A DNA stretch of 64,000 bases from Verrucomicrobiota bacterium (GTDB lineage Bacteria; Verrucomicrobiota; Verrucomicrobiia; Chthoniobacterales; Xiphinematobacteraceae): the NCBI GenBank assembly GCA_023269545.1, contig JAHFTB010000007.1, positions 24,941 to 88,940 of the forward strand, given 5' to 3'. Positions within the stretch are counted from its first letter, which is position 1, and every line of letters begins with the position of its first letter. Shown here in pieces: positions 44,257-53,148 of this stretch. The notes beneath the pieces are model-generated. The model did no database searches. It had not been told where the DNA came from and saw only the letters and a list, made by a program, of their open reading frames with translations. Both the position numbers and the translations under genes were made by a program.

Positions 44257-47117
44257 GGGGGATCTTGCACTTGTGCGCGGACGCACAAGAAAGTTTTTCC
44301 TACGCTGCGACTTGGGTGGAAAAAATTGCGCAACAGTCAGCGCAGAGCAAAAAACTTTCGGTTGTGGTCCTCCCTCATCAAGAGATGGCGATTCAACTGC
44401 GAAAAGTCTTAGCCAGCCGAAAAAGCTCTTTTATTAACATTCATTTTTGGACCCCGGAGCGTCTGCGTTCTCAGTTATTGCAAGAGGAATCTCCGGATTT
44501 GCTAAAAACAGCTATTGCAAGTCGCGAAGAACTTCAGTTGATATTGTCTTCCATAGCCAGTAATTTCTTTGGAGCTAATGAGGATTTGATCGCTCGAGCT
44601 ATAGAGGGAAATCCTGCTTTGCTTCTTCGAATTCTGGACATGTTGGATGGCGCTGGTTTACACGCCCGGATATTTGAGGGGTTGGAAGAAGTTGCGAACC
44701 TGGCGGAGGCTTTTTATGCGGCCTTGGAGAAACAGGAATTGCGAACCGTGAGTGCCACCGATCGATTGTTAGCCTCTCGCGAGCGGGCCAGCCAATTTAA
44801 ATCACTATTAATTTTTGGATTCCATGGAGCCCATTGGCCTCTCTTTCCTCTTTTAGCCGCCGCCGGTCGAGCAGCGGAAAAATTGGAAGTGTTGTTTGAT
44901 GCTCCGCGTGATGTTTCTTTTGATCTGGATAGTGCCTGGGTGGGAACTTGGGAGGAGATATTAAAGGTGGAAGCTCTGCCTTTGGAAAATGAGGATCCGG
45001 AGGAAAAAAATCTGAACATTCAGGAACAAATGGACCGACAGGAGCTCTCTTGTGTGGAATTTTTAGCGGAGGACTCGACACGCGACCTTGCCGAAGCTAT
45101 TGCTCGCCGAGCGGCCGAAATGGTGGGTGAAGGAGCAAAATCTGTTTCAGTTGTTTTTTCCGCCTATGGAGCACTTAGCCGAGAAGTGGCACTTGCTCTC
45201 AAGGAATTAGAAATTCCCCACTTCGATGCCATCGGTCATACCTTTTTGGAATCCGGAGAAGTGCCGTTATGGCAGAGTTGGTGTAACTTTCAGAGGTTTC
45301 GCACGGTTCAAGCATTTGCTAAGTTTCTTGCACTGCTTCCCGATCATGGCCGTTTTCTCAAGCTTCTGCGGGAAGCTTCACGCGAAACGCTCAGTCAAGA
45401 TATTCGCATTTGTATGGAGTTTGTTCGTATTCATAACGGTAAGGAAGAGGCCGGACTAGCTGCTTATTCCTTACTGCCCACGCGTGCTTCATTTGCCGAA
45501 TTTTGTGAGATTACTGATAACGAATTTAACCGAATGACTTGCTGGAAACAGGCTGAATGTCTGCGTGAACGACGAGAGCGCTTTTATCAGGCTGCTGAGC
45601 TTTTTATCGGATGCGATGTTTTTCTTCGCTGGTTACAGACGGCATTACGCAACGAATATCGCAAACGCGATCCCATGGGATCACACCCCTATGCGACCAT
45701 TCAACTTTTACGTCGAGATCAAGCTGCGTTATGCCCTTGGACACATGTGATTCTAGCCGGTATGAACGCCGGTGAATGGCCGGAACCAGTCGAAGAAAGC
45801 GGCTTGTTACCGGCCGATGCAATCGCTGACTTTAATCGACAAATCAATTTCGCTAATTGTAATGCCCAAACTCAAGGTATTTTTGGGGAAGGGCATCTTG
45901 CTGTCACGAGAATCCCTTGTTTGGGACCCCATGAGCGCAATCTCTTGCAAAGAAGAGATTTTCAAAGCTTGCGGCAGGTTCCTTATTTGGTGGCCACCGT
46001 TCGCTTGAAGAACGATACGGACTCGGCTATTCCCAGTCGTCCTTCGTTATGGTTTTCAGAACTTTTTCATGAAGTGCGAGGGAAGCCTCCTTTATTAGCT
46101 GATTTGCAGACTATGATTCCTCCGAGGGAGCGACGAGATTTCTCCGGAAAGGTCGAGGAGGTTTCGGCAGTGCGAAGTGCCCGGCTGGATTCCAGTGCTC
46201 CTTTCGGACCATGGGAGTTTTCCACATACGGTTCCGTCAAATCTCCGTCTTCCTTAGCTGTAGTGGATATTGAGCGGCTCCTGTACGACCCTGCGGCTGT
46301 TTGGATGAAAACTTTCCTAGGTGTGGAATCGCCGGAAGAGGAACGAATATCGCCGTGGATAGTAACGGTCGGCATTTGGACCCATCGGTGGTTGCGGAAC
46401 ATTTGCCAACCCGGATGGAAGGTTTTTCCTGATAAAGATTCTCGGGGAAAAGCTGTTTTGTCTGCGTCAGAAGTCACTCGGACCGCGGTGGAAAGAGCGT
46501 GTCGTGCCTTGCAGAAGCCAGCTCCGCCGTGGTGGAGGTGGATCTGGGAGCAGGCTCGCAGTTTTGCTGTCCAATTCTCGGATCAATTAGAAGTATTTCG
46601 TCCTCGGTTTTCTTTAGTTGCAACCGAAACTTCTTTCCGAGATGTGCATTTTCCGCCTTTGGCACTCTATGTCCGAGGAAGATGGGATTTGGTACTTTGT
46701 AATCAGACACCGAATAGGGATGAAGCTAAGCCTTTCTCAGGCTTATCCGTTCTTGTGATCGATTATAAAACGGGAAAGGATCTCAAGATCTCTTCCATGC
46801 TACGCGATGGAACCGGTATCCAGTTGGCTCTTTATGCTTCTGCGGCACTGGCTTTAGGGGCTCAAAGAGTGGATGCCGCTTGGATCACTCCGGATACTTC
46901 GGGTGAAGTGATGCATTTACCTTTCGAGGAATTAGAAAAAATTCATCCCATTCTTTTGGCTATTGGACGTATGATTCTTCGGGGAACCTTTGGAATGCGA
47001 GGAGAGTTACGCTCCGAATTTACTTTTCGAAGACCTATGCCATTAGCAACTCTCTCCATTCCCCCAAATATTTTGGAAGCCAAGTGGAAACTGACTCATG
47101 GCTTTGAGGAAATCTGA
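44253..47117 (+). CDS. AddB-like nuclease subunit (PD-(D/E)XK)
   Basis: 954 residues. The N-terminal two-thirds resembles an inactivated superfamily 1 helicase as in AddB (LSVVVLPHQEMAIQLRKVLA, without a P-loop). The C-terminal RecB-like nuclease has YVRGRWDLVL, VIDYKTG and QLALYASAAL, supplying the acidic and Lys residues of the PD-(D/E)XK site. The iron-sulphur cysteines of Bacillus AddB are not apparent. With the AddA-like helicase encoded 500 bases downstream it should form a double-strand-break end-resection enzyme. Confidence 0.82.
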   Translation: MRGILHLCADAQESFSYAATWVEKIAQQSAQSKKLSVVVLPHQEMAIQLRKVLASRKSSFINIHFWTPERLRSQLLQEESPDLLKTAIASREELQLILSSIASNFFGANEDLIARAIEGNPALLLRILDMLDGAGLHARIFEGLEEVANLAEAFYAALEKQELRTVSATDRLLASRERASQFKSLLIFGFHGAHWPLFPLLAAAGRAAEKLEVLFDAPRDVSFDLDSAWVGTWEEILKVEALPLENEDPEEKNLNIQEQMDRQELSCVEFLAEDSTRDLAEAIARRAAEMVGEGAKSVSVVFSAYGALSREVALALKELEIPHFDAIGHTFLESGEVPLWQSWCNFQRFRTVQAFAKFLALLPDHGRFLKLLREASRETLSQDIRICMEFVRIHNGKEEAGLAAYSLLPTRASFAEFCEITDNEFNRMTCWKQAECLRERRERFYQAAELFIGCDVFLRWLQTALRNEYRKRDPMGSHPYATIQLLRRDQAALCPWTHVILAGMNAGEWPEPVEESGLLPADAIADFNRQINFANCNAQTQGIFGEGHLAVTRIPCLGPHERNLLQRRDFQSLRQVPYLVATVRLKNDTDSAIPSRPSLWFSELFHEVRGKPPLLADLQTMIPPRERRDFSGKVEEVSAVRSARLDSSAPFGPWEFSTYGSVKSPSSLAVVDIERLLYDPAAVWMKTFLGVESPEEERISPWIVTVGIWTHRWLRNICQPGWKVFPDKDSRGKAVLSASEVTRTAVERACRALQKPAPPWWRWIWEQARSFAVQFSDQLEVFRPRFSLVATETSFRDVHFPPLALYVRGRWDLVLCNQTPNRDEAKPFSGLSVLVIDYKTGKDLKISSMLRDGTGIQLALYASAALALGAQRVDAAWITPDTSGEVMHLPFEELEKIHPILLAIGRMILRGTFGMRGELRSEFTFRRPMPLATLSIPPNILEAKWKLTHGFEEI

Positions 47118-47616
47118 GAGTTCAGGTACAAATAATAACCTGCTGTACTAGTATGGAAACAATGGAACACCAATTTTCGACCCACTTCGTAGATTTTGGA
47201 TAACCTTTGATCACTTCTGTCAGGAAGTGAATCTTGATAATCCGCTGTTTGATTCACTGACAAACAAGATAGGCCAAAAATGTAGAATTACTTCTGGGAA
47301 TCTGGAATCAACAATCGGAGATGTGGAAAATACCTTTGAAGATAGCCTCGTCCGATCAATCACTTTGCGCAAGCGAACGCCATCTTGATAGGTGCTATGA
47401 AGCGCGGAAGCAAAGATGCGCGGCTTGTGCCGCCTCATCGACATTCAGATGGGTTTTGAAAACAAACTGAAAATTGTGGGTAATTGCAAGATGCTTACGA
47501 ATGATTACCGCAATCCTCGCTTGTTTCGGATTCATCATGGGCATGATGTACTTTTTGTTGAATCACGCCCATGAGAGCCGGTAAAATACGCGCGTCATGA
47601 GAGTGCAAAGGAAAAT
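47118..47616. other. 499-base gap between the addB- and addA-like genes
   Basis: No convincing gene. The longest reasonable frame is a 49-residue one on the minus strand (47395-47544, MPMMNPKQARIAVIIRKHLA then ITHNFQFVF...), possibly a remnant. Two genes of one enzyme are usually adjacent, so the gap probably reflects an insertion or a decayed gene. Confidence 0.4.
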
Positions 47617-50580
47617 ATGATCATATGGCCGGATGCGGATGCGCGCGAAGCATTTGTTCGTGAGATTAAGACGAATTTTTCTCTCATTGCTCCGGCTGGC
47701 GTAGGAAAAACGCATTCGATTGTTCAACGAGTCCTGGAAATTGCACAGCACGCTCCTGAAACCGTGTTGCCGCGATTAGTTGTGGTCACCTATACTCGGC
47801 GGGCGGCCGGTGAAATGCGGGACCGTGTTCACGCGGAATTATTGGCTTCAAAAGCAGCTCCCAGCGTGTTTGAGGCTATGGATCGGGCCTTTTTTGGGAC
47901 TATCCATGCTTTTTGTGCGAGGTTGTTGCGGTGGTACGGAGTGTACATCGGTTTGCCTTCGCTCCTGGAACCAGTGCCTCATCCTGTTCAACTTTGGGAG
48001 GAATTTTTATTCTCCGCAGAGGGAGAAGCCGCCGTGGAGGCAGGCATTGGTGTTCTCGAAAAGGCAGCAAGATATGTTCATATTCAGAGGCTCTTCAGTA
48101 TGCCCCCGCCGGAAAATGCGACCATCGAAATGGGGGCGCCCCCACCGTGTCCTCCCGAACTGGATTTCTCGGAACTTCTTTCCGAAAATCAGGTTCTCGA
48201 GGCTCGCTGGAATTCTCGTGACAATGTGAGAGCGGGGCAACGTCTTGCTACTGAATGGTTGGAAAAATTTCATGGCAACACCCCTTTTCTTCCTCTTCCT
48301 AGCTACTCCAAAGGTGGAAAAAAATTCTTACTCGCTTGGGAAGCTGCCTTCGCTGCCTTTCAACAATGGGTACAAGCTCGTACGGCATGCGCGCTACGTA
48401 CGATTGGATCAAAGTATCGACGATACCGTCTCCGGCAAGGACGTCTCCTCTATTCGGATCAAATTGCATTTACTGCGGAACTTCTTCGGCATCCTCGGGC
48501 AGGATCTATTTTACGCCATCAAAATCTTTCCATCATCCTGGATGAAGCGCAGGATACGGATCCCTTGCAATTTGAGGTACTGTTTGAAATCTCAGAAGGG
48601 CGTATCTCCATGGTGGGAGATCCTCAGCAGTCTATCTATGGAGACCGAGCTGATTTACAGGTATACCGGGAATTTCAAAAACGGCTCTGTGATTCTCCAC
48701 AAAATAGAGAGCTCCAATACCAGGTGACCTTTCGTTGTCGCTCCTCTCTTCTCGATTTCGTCAATCAAGCCGGACCCACATTGCTCAATGGGGAAAATGA
48801 CCAGGTGGAATTTGTCCCTTTGCAGTCGGCATGCGAAGGAGATACCGGTCAGGTTTTGCGGCTACCGATACCATTTAATGACAGTGAAGAGAGCGAGGCA
48901 CATGCAAATGAACGTGTCGCAAATGAACTGGCAGTGTGGCTCCGCAAGACAGGACTCGAAGCTCTGCGGGCTCGGAACTGGAATGAAGTGGCTGTGCTTT
49001 GTCCGAGGCGGCGTTGGCTTGAGACACTTGCTATTGCGCTACGTCGGCAGGCGTTTCTTGTTCAGATCCATTCGGAACGTTCGGTTTTGGGAGATTCCCC
49101 TGTCTATGCGTGGTGGACTTCCCTTTTTTGGGTACTCACGCATCCTACGGATACCTTTGAAATAGCCGGTCTCTTACGCGAAAGTTTTGCTATGAGGGAT
49201 TCCGACCTTGCTGCTTGGTGCGAGGGGGATCCTTCTCGACTGTATCCCCATGTTTCCTCGTCACTTCCTCCTTTGCAAATACTGGGTGAATTGGTGGAAA
49301 ACACAAAAAAACTTCCTCTTCGTTCCACAGTGGATCTCGCCCTTCGTAAGACGTGTCTATTGGAACGCTTACTCTCCTTGCCGGGAGAAGATTCTGTAAC
49401 TGTGCAAGCCCGACATTCCGAACTTCTGATACAGGCTTCCGACGCCGAGGTTCGTGGTCTGACGCTGAGGGAATTTGCTCAAGAATTGCGGGACCACTTT
49501 GAGTGTCCATCCGAATCACCGGAGGTGCGTCCGAATGCAATACAACTCATCACTTGTCAAAAAGCCAAGGGCTTGGAGTGGGACACCGTGGTGGTACCTT
49601 ATTTCTATCGCAAAATTTCCTTTCGAACCCCCTCTTCCAAAGAACACCGAGCCGCGGGAACGGCCAGAGGGGACCATTCGGCTTGGTCGGACAGCCCGGA
49701 GAGCGGAATTTTGCAGGGCCAAGTAAATCAAAACATCTCGACTGCAAGAATACAGGAAATGCAAAGGCTTTTGTATGTCACCCTCACTCGAGCTCGCAAT
49801 ACGCTGATTTTATTAGACGATAGCGCTTGTTTTCCTGCCGGAGAAAAAGCCAAAACCTTTAGTTTTTCTCAGATCTTAGGAGAAGAGGGAATTCGGGCTT
49901 TTAAAGCGCTCTCCCAATACGCTACCACAGGCGAATTTCCCCTTTCATTATCGCCTGGACCGCAACCAGCCGTAGTGGAGGATACTTCTCATTCCTACTT
50001 AGCGAACGCTCGCGAATTAGCACGGCGATTTACTCGCAAATTGACACCTCATAGCCTGGCTCATCATGATGACCAAGGCAGTGATTTTGACCAAGAAACG
50101 GAAATTGTTTCTCACACATCCGGTAGGGACTACGGAATTTGGTGGCATGAATGCGCTGAAACTCTTCCACTTCATAATCTTAATTGGATGTTCCACTTGG
50201 AAGAAATGTTGCGGAAATGTCCTGATCCGGACCGCGGACGTCACGAATGGAAAGTATTTTCTCAAACTCCTCTTGCGAGACGCCTTTCAAATGGAGATTA
50301 TCTGCTTCACACCGAAATGCCTTTTTTCTTTTTTGAAGGGAATATTGCTATGGAGGGTATTATGGATTTGGCCGCACTTCATCAAACTGAAAACAATTGG
50401 TTGCTCTTGGACTGGAAAACCGACCGTGGCGCGAGCTCCTCCGAGCTTCTGGCACGTTATAAAGACCAACTGAAAGCCTATGCCCGCATCCTGCGTACCG
50501 TGACATCCAAAGAGGTTGAAGCTGGATTATATGCCGTTTCATCGGGACAATGGATTCCTTTGAAGGCCTCTGAATTTTGA
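47617..50580 (+). CDS. AddA-like UvrD/RecB helicase-nuclease
   Basis: 987 residues. SF1 helicase motifs: APAGVGKTHSI (I), VVTYTRRAAGEMRDRV (Ia), LDEAQDTDPLQFE (II), GDPQQSIYGDRADL (III), VTFRCRSS (IV), CQKAKGLEWDTVVVP (V), LYVTLTRARNTLIL (VI). The C-terminal nuclease has GIMDLAAL, LLLDWKTDRG and DQLKAYA. It unwinds and degrades DNA ends with its AddB-like partner upstream, feeding RecA. It is shorter than Bacillus AddA (about 1230) but complete in motifs. Confidence 0.88.
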   Translation: MIIWPDADAREAFVREIKTNFSLIAPAGVGKTHSIVQRVLEIAQHAPETVLPRLVVVTYTRRAAGEMRDRVHAELLASKAAPSVFEAMDRAFFGTIHAFCARLLRWYGVYIGLPSLLEPVPHPVQLWEEFLFSAEGEAAVEAGIGVLEKAARYVHIQRLFSMPPPENATIEMGAPPPCPPELDFSELLSENQVLEARWNSRDNVRAGQRLATEWLEKFHGNTPFLPLPSYSKGGKKFLLAWEAAFAAFQQWVQARTACALRTIGSKYRRYRLRQGRLLYSDQIAFTAELLRHPRAGSILRHQNLSIILDEAQDTDPLQFEVLFEISEGRISMVGDPQQSIYGDRADLQVYREFQKRLCDSPQNRELQYQVTFRCRSSLLDFVNQAGPTLLNGENDQVEFVPLQSACEGDTGQVLRLPIPFNDSEESEAHANERVANELAVWLRKTGLEALRARNWNEVAVLCPRRRWLETLAIALRRQAFLVQIHSERSVLGDSPVYAWWTSLFWVLTHPTDTFEIAGLLRESFAMRDSDLAAWCEGDPSRLYPHVSSSLPPLQILGELVENTKKLPLRSTVDLALRKTCLLERLLSLPGEDSVTVQARHSELLIQASDAEVRGLTLREFAQELRDHFECPSESPEVRPNAIQLITCQKAKGLEWDTVVVPYFYRKISFRTPSSKEHRAAGTARGDHSAWSDSPESGILQGQVNQNISTARIQEMQRLLYVTLTRARNTLILLDDSACFPAGEKAKTFSFSQILGEEGIRAFKALSQYATTGEFPLSLSPGPQPAVVEDTSHSYLANARELARRFTRKLTPHSLAHHDDQGSDFDQETEIVSHTSGRDYGIWWHECAETLPLHNLNWMFHLEEMLRKCPDPDRGRHEWKVFSQTPLARRLSNGDYLLHTEMPFFFFEGNIAMEGIMDLAALHQTENNWLLLDWKTDRGASSSELLARYKDQLKAYARILRTVTSKEVEAGLYAVSSGQWIPLKASEF

Positions 50581-50611
50581 ATTTTGGTATTCTTGTGTTT
50601 TATTAAAAGAT

Positions 50612-51448
50612 ATGGCAAAATTACCTTACCGCCGGATTGCCGTTGCCTCGACCTTTTCTCCCAGGTTTCATGCGGTACTTGCAGAGGCTTTCCGGGTAGC
50701 CGCTCGCTTTGGCGGAGAGTGTGAAGTCATTCATGCGGCAAATCATTCCCCGGAACGGGAAAATAAGTTTTTAAATGCGTTTGAGGAATTGAATATCCAC
50801 CCGGTCCCTTCCTTACATTGGGCGGAGGGATCAGCTCCCACGAATGCCATTTTGAATGCCGCAGCAAGTGCCGATATCGAACTACTCATTGCGGGCGTTG
50901 TGGGGTCCTCGGATGACACTCGGCTGTTTTTGAGCGATGTCGCCCGCCAATTACTAGAAAGAAGTCCTTGTGACTTATTTCTTTTGCCACGCCCAAGTCG
51001 AGAAGAATTGCCTGTGGAAACTGCCGTAGTAGCAGCCGATCCTAGTGTGGATTTGACCTGGGTCAAAGGAATGCTTCATTGCTTGGAAAAAATGGGGTTT
51101 TCCAAAATTTTTCTAGTGGGCATGATCAATCCGTTCTCGATGGCCCTGGTAGATTCCAGAGAACGAACGGTAGATTCTTTCTGGGAGAAACTAGAGGCAG
51201 CTGCTGGCGATCCACAGTGCGAAGTGGAAGTCCAGATTCTTGAATCCAATACCGGATTTTCACTATGTGAATTTGTTCAAACCCGAGATTCTCATCTCCT
51301 TGCTTTTCCTACGGAAAAGGTCGGTGATACCAAACATCTTCCTGCTCACATGGACTGGATTCAACAAGTCATTCCTTCTCCTGTTTGGCTTGCGGATCGT
51401 GAACGCTTGAAAGCCATAGCTTCTCATCCTGCATGTTCACGTCGCTGA
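50612..51448 (+). CDS. Tandem universal stress protein
   Basis: 278 residues made of two Usp (UspA) domains. The first begins YRRIAVASTFSPRFHAVLAE and has LLIAGVVGSS...ARQLLERSPCDLFLLP, the usual G-2x-G-9x-G(S/T) region in altered form. The second (about 130-265) is more diverged. It may bind ATP or act as a stress chaperone. It lies 31 bases after the addA-like gene and may be co-transcribed. Confidence 0.8.
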   Translation: MAKLPYRRIAVASTFSPRFHAVLAEAFRVAARFGGECEVIHAANHSPERENKFLNAFEELNIHPVPSLHWAEGSAPTNAILNAAASADIELLIAGVVGSSDDTRLFLSDVARQLLERSPCDLFLLPRPSREELPVETAVVAADPSVDLTWVKGMLHCLEKMGFSKIFLVGMINPFSMALVDSRERTVDSFWEKLEAAAGDPQCEVEVQILESNTGFSLCEFVQTRDSHLLAFPTEKVGDTKHLPAHMDWIQQVIPSPVWLADRERLKAIASHPACSRR

Positions 51449-51480
51449 GAGCCACTTTTTGCTCTAATCCCCACATGATA

Positions 51481-51504
51481 TTATAGCAAATCCAGTATAA
51501 AATG
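51481..51504 (+). repeat. TATAGCG-family repeat at the mdtJ start
   Basis: TTATAGCAAATCCAGTATAA followed by AATG; the final ATG is the mdtJ start codon. The repeat thus supplies the immediate 5' region of the gene. Confidence 0.65.
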
Positions 51505-51834
51505 TATCACTGGTCATTCATGTTCTTAGCAATTTTCACGGAAGTCTGTGGAACGCTTGCTATGAAATACAGTGCGGATGGACCGCAGATTTTAGGAATG
51601 GGAGTGATGTATTTTATGCTTATTATTTCTTATACTTCGATGGCGATAGCTGTGAAGCGCATTCCATTGGTCGTTGCCTATGGCGCTTGGGAAAGTTTAG
51701 GATTGGCATTAATTACGATATTTAGTTATATCTTATTTTCCGAACCTTTGGGATTTGCCAAGGTACTTGGAATATTAATTATCATTTCCGGAATTATATT
51801 AATGGAACTTGGAACTGAAGGACCCGGACATTAG
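51502..51834 (+). CDS. mdtJ: Small multidrug resistance subunit, MdtJ-like
   Basis: 110 residues, four membrane helices. WSFMFLAIFTEVCGTLAMKY has the essential membrane Glu of SMR transporters, and VVAYGAWESLGLALITIFSY is the dimer-forming segment. The sequence follows E. coli MdtJ closely in pattern, and the next gene is MdtI-like, so the two form a heterodimeric inner-membrane exporter (spermidine in E. coli). The start codon lies in a repeat with no Shine-Dalgarno. Confidence 0.87.
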   Translation: MYHWSFMFLAIFTEVCGTLAMKYSADGPQILGMGVMYFMLIISYTSMAIAVKRIPLVVAYGAWESLGLALITIFSYILFSEPLGFAKVLGILIIISGIILMELGTEGPGH

Positions 51835-51835
51835 G

Positions 51836-51858
51836 TGATAGCGGTTTCGCCATACAAA
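51836..51858 (+). repeat. TATAGCG-family repeat between mdtJ and mdtI
   Basis: GATAGCGGTTTCGCCATACA: one arm, partly decayed. Confidence 0.5.
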
Positions 51859-51909
51859 GAAATTGATTAAAATAATATCAACGGAATATCATCCCTTTTA
51901 AAGGCAACC

Positions 51910-52242
51910 ATGCTTCCCACATTTACACCGATCCATCTGTTTTATTTGGTCATTGCGATCGCTTTCGAAATGGTCGCCAATTATTTATTAAAATTATCCC
52001 ATGGATTCACACGAAAAGCGCCCGCAATTGCCGCTATTTTTTTTGTATTGGCTGCATTTACTGCCTTGAGTCTTGCTATTAAAGGAATTCAACTTTCCAT
52101 TGCGTACAGCATCTGGGGCGGCGTTGGGGTGATTGCCACAGCGATGATAGGTATCATTCGGTTTGGCGAGCATTTACGACTATCAGCTTGGATCGGCATG
52201 GTGCTTGTCATTATTGGAATGGTTTTAATACAATTCGCTTGA
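51910..52242 (+). CDS. mdtI: Small multidrug resistance subunit, MdtI-like
   Basis: 110 residues, four helices: FYLVIAIAFEMVANYLLKLS with the conserved Glu, GFTRKAPAIAAIFFVLAAFT, KGIQLSIAYSIWGGVGVIAT and WIGMVLVIIGMVLIQFA. The pattern matches E. coli MdtI block by block. It works with MdtJ as a paired SMR exporter. Unlike most such pairs the genes are separated by 75 bases containing a repeat, which could loosen their coupling. Confidence 0.88.
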   Translation: MLPTFTPIHLFYLVIAIAFEMVANYLLKLSHGFTRKAPAIAAIFFVLAAFTALSLAIKGIQLSIAYSIWGGVGVIATAMIGIIRFGEHLRLSAWIGMVLVIIGMVLIQFA

Positions 52243-52249
52243 GTAATGC

Positions 52250-52304
52250 CTATATAGCGGAATTCCTTTAAAATGAGTTCGAATTTACCGTTATGATAGC
52301 GCGA
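52250..52304 (+). repeat. TATAGCG-family repeat, longest copy
   Basis: Contains TATAGCGGAATTCCTTTAAA, AATGAGTTCGAATTTACCG, and a terminal ATGATAGCGC. It combines the block seen at 18921 and 26753 with the tail seen at 29943, and so links the variants into one family. Confidence 0.8.
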
Positions 52305-52336
52305 GAAGAGATTGCGTCTCCTGATGGGGAATGGGA

Positions 52337-53107
52337 TCAAGATTTATGCCGACCAATTTTTTCAAGTAAAAGAGTGACACGTTTCATTATGGAAGGGCTA
52401 TCCATCAATTGCTGGAAACGTTGATCCAGCTTCTGCTTTGTTTCTGAGTCAGGGGCATGCTGGGTAAGCGCGTTCATTATAAATTTAGTATGAGCTACTC
52501 CTTCCGGATTGCATTCACCAATTTCGTGAACGAGGGCATGCACAGTTTCTTCCATTTCAGAATTGTTTTTTACCACATGATTGATCAATCCGTTTGCATA
52601 GACATCCTCAGCAGCCATCAATCGAGCAGTAAAAAACATTTCTTTTGCTTTGTGCATACCCAGAACCTGCATTGCAAATTGATAACAATAAGTGGGCAAA
52701 GGGATGCCCATCTTATTAATCGTCATGCAAAAACGTGACCGTTCAGTGGCAATCACAATATCCGACAATAAGGTAATCAAAAAACCTCCGGCATAAACAT
52801 CACCATCCACAGCACAAATTATAGGGATAGGAGATTCCAGTAGTTTTTGAAAAAGTTGAAACATGGAATCATGTACCAGATCCGACAATCGACTGATTTC
52901 TGACAAATCATGTCCAGAGGACCACACTGAAGCCGTCGCATGAGCCCTAATGACAAGGGCTTGGCATTTTGTTGCCACCGCTTCCTCCATGGCCTGCATA
53001 ACTTCATGAGACATCGCATTACAAAATGCATTGCGTTTATCTTCACGATTCAGGGTAATTGTACATACGGAAGGCGTTCGATCGATGAGGATATATTGCT
53101 GAGACAT
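52337..53107 (-). CDS. Enoyl-CoA hydratase/isomerase (crotonase) family protein
   Basis: 256 residues. The crotonase oxyanion-hole regions are ASVWSSGHDLSEI and ICAVDGDVYAGGFLITLLSD (GG-F in place of the more usual GGG). The two catalytic Glu of true hydratases are not evident, so decarboxylase or isomerase activity on an acyl-CoA is as likely (compare methylmalonyl-CoA decarboxylase). The gene follows a CoA-transferase gene 18 bases upstream on the same strand, so the two probably work on the same CoA substrate. Confidence 0.82.
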   Translation of the reverse strand: MSQQYILIDRTPSVCTITLNREDKRNAFCNAMSHEVMQAMEEAVATKCQALVIRAHATASVWSSGHDLSEISRLSDLVHDSMFQLFQKLLESPIPIICAVDGDVYAGGFLITLLSDIVIATERSRFCMTINKMGIPLPTYCYQFAMQVLGMHKAKEMFFTARLMAAEDVYANGLINHVVKNNSEMEETVHALVHEIGECNPEGVAHTKFIMNALTQHAPDSETKQKLDQRFQQLMDSPSIMKRVTLLLEKIGRHKS

Positions 53108-53125
53108 GGGCTGCCTTTCTTAGGT

Positions 53126-53148
53126 TTATAGTGAAACCGGCATAGTTT
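53126..53148 (+). repeat. TATAGCG-family repeat in the 3' end of the CoA-transferase gene
   Basis: TATAGTGAAACCGGCATAGT. On the minus strand this encodes the last residues MPVSL and the stop of the CaiB-like gene. Confidence 0.65.
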
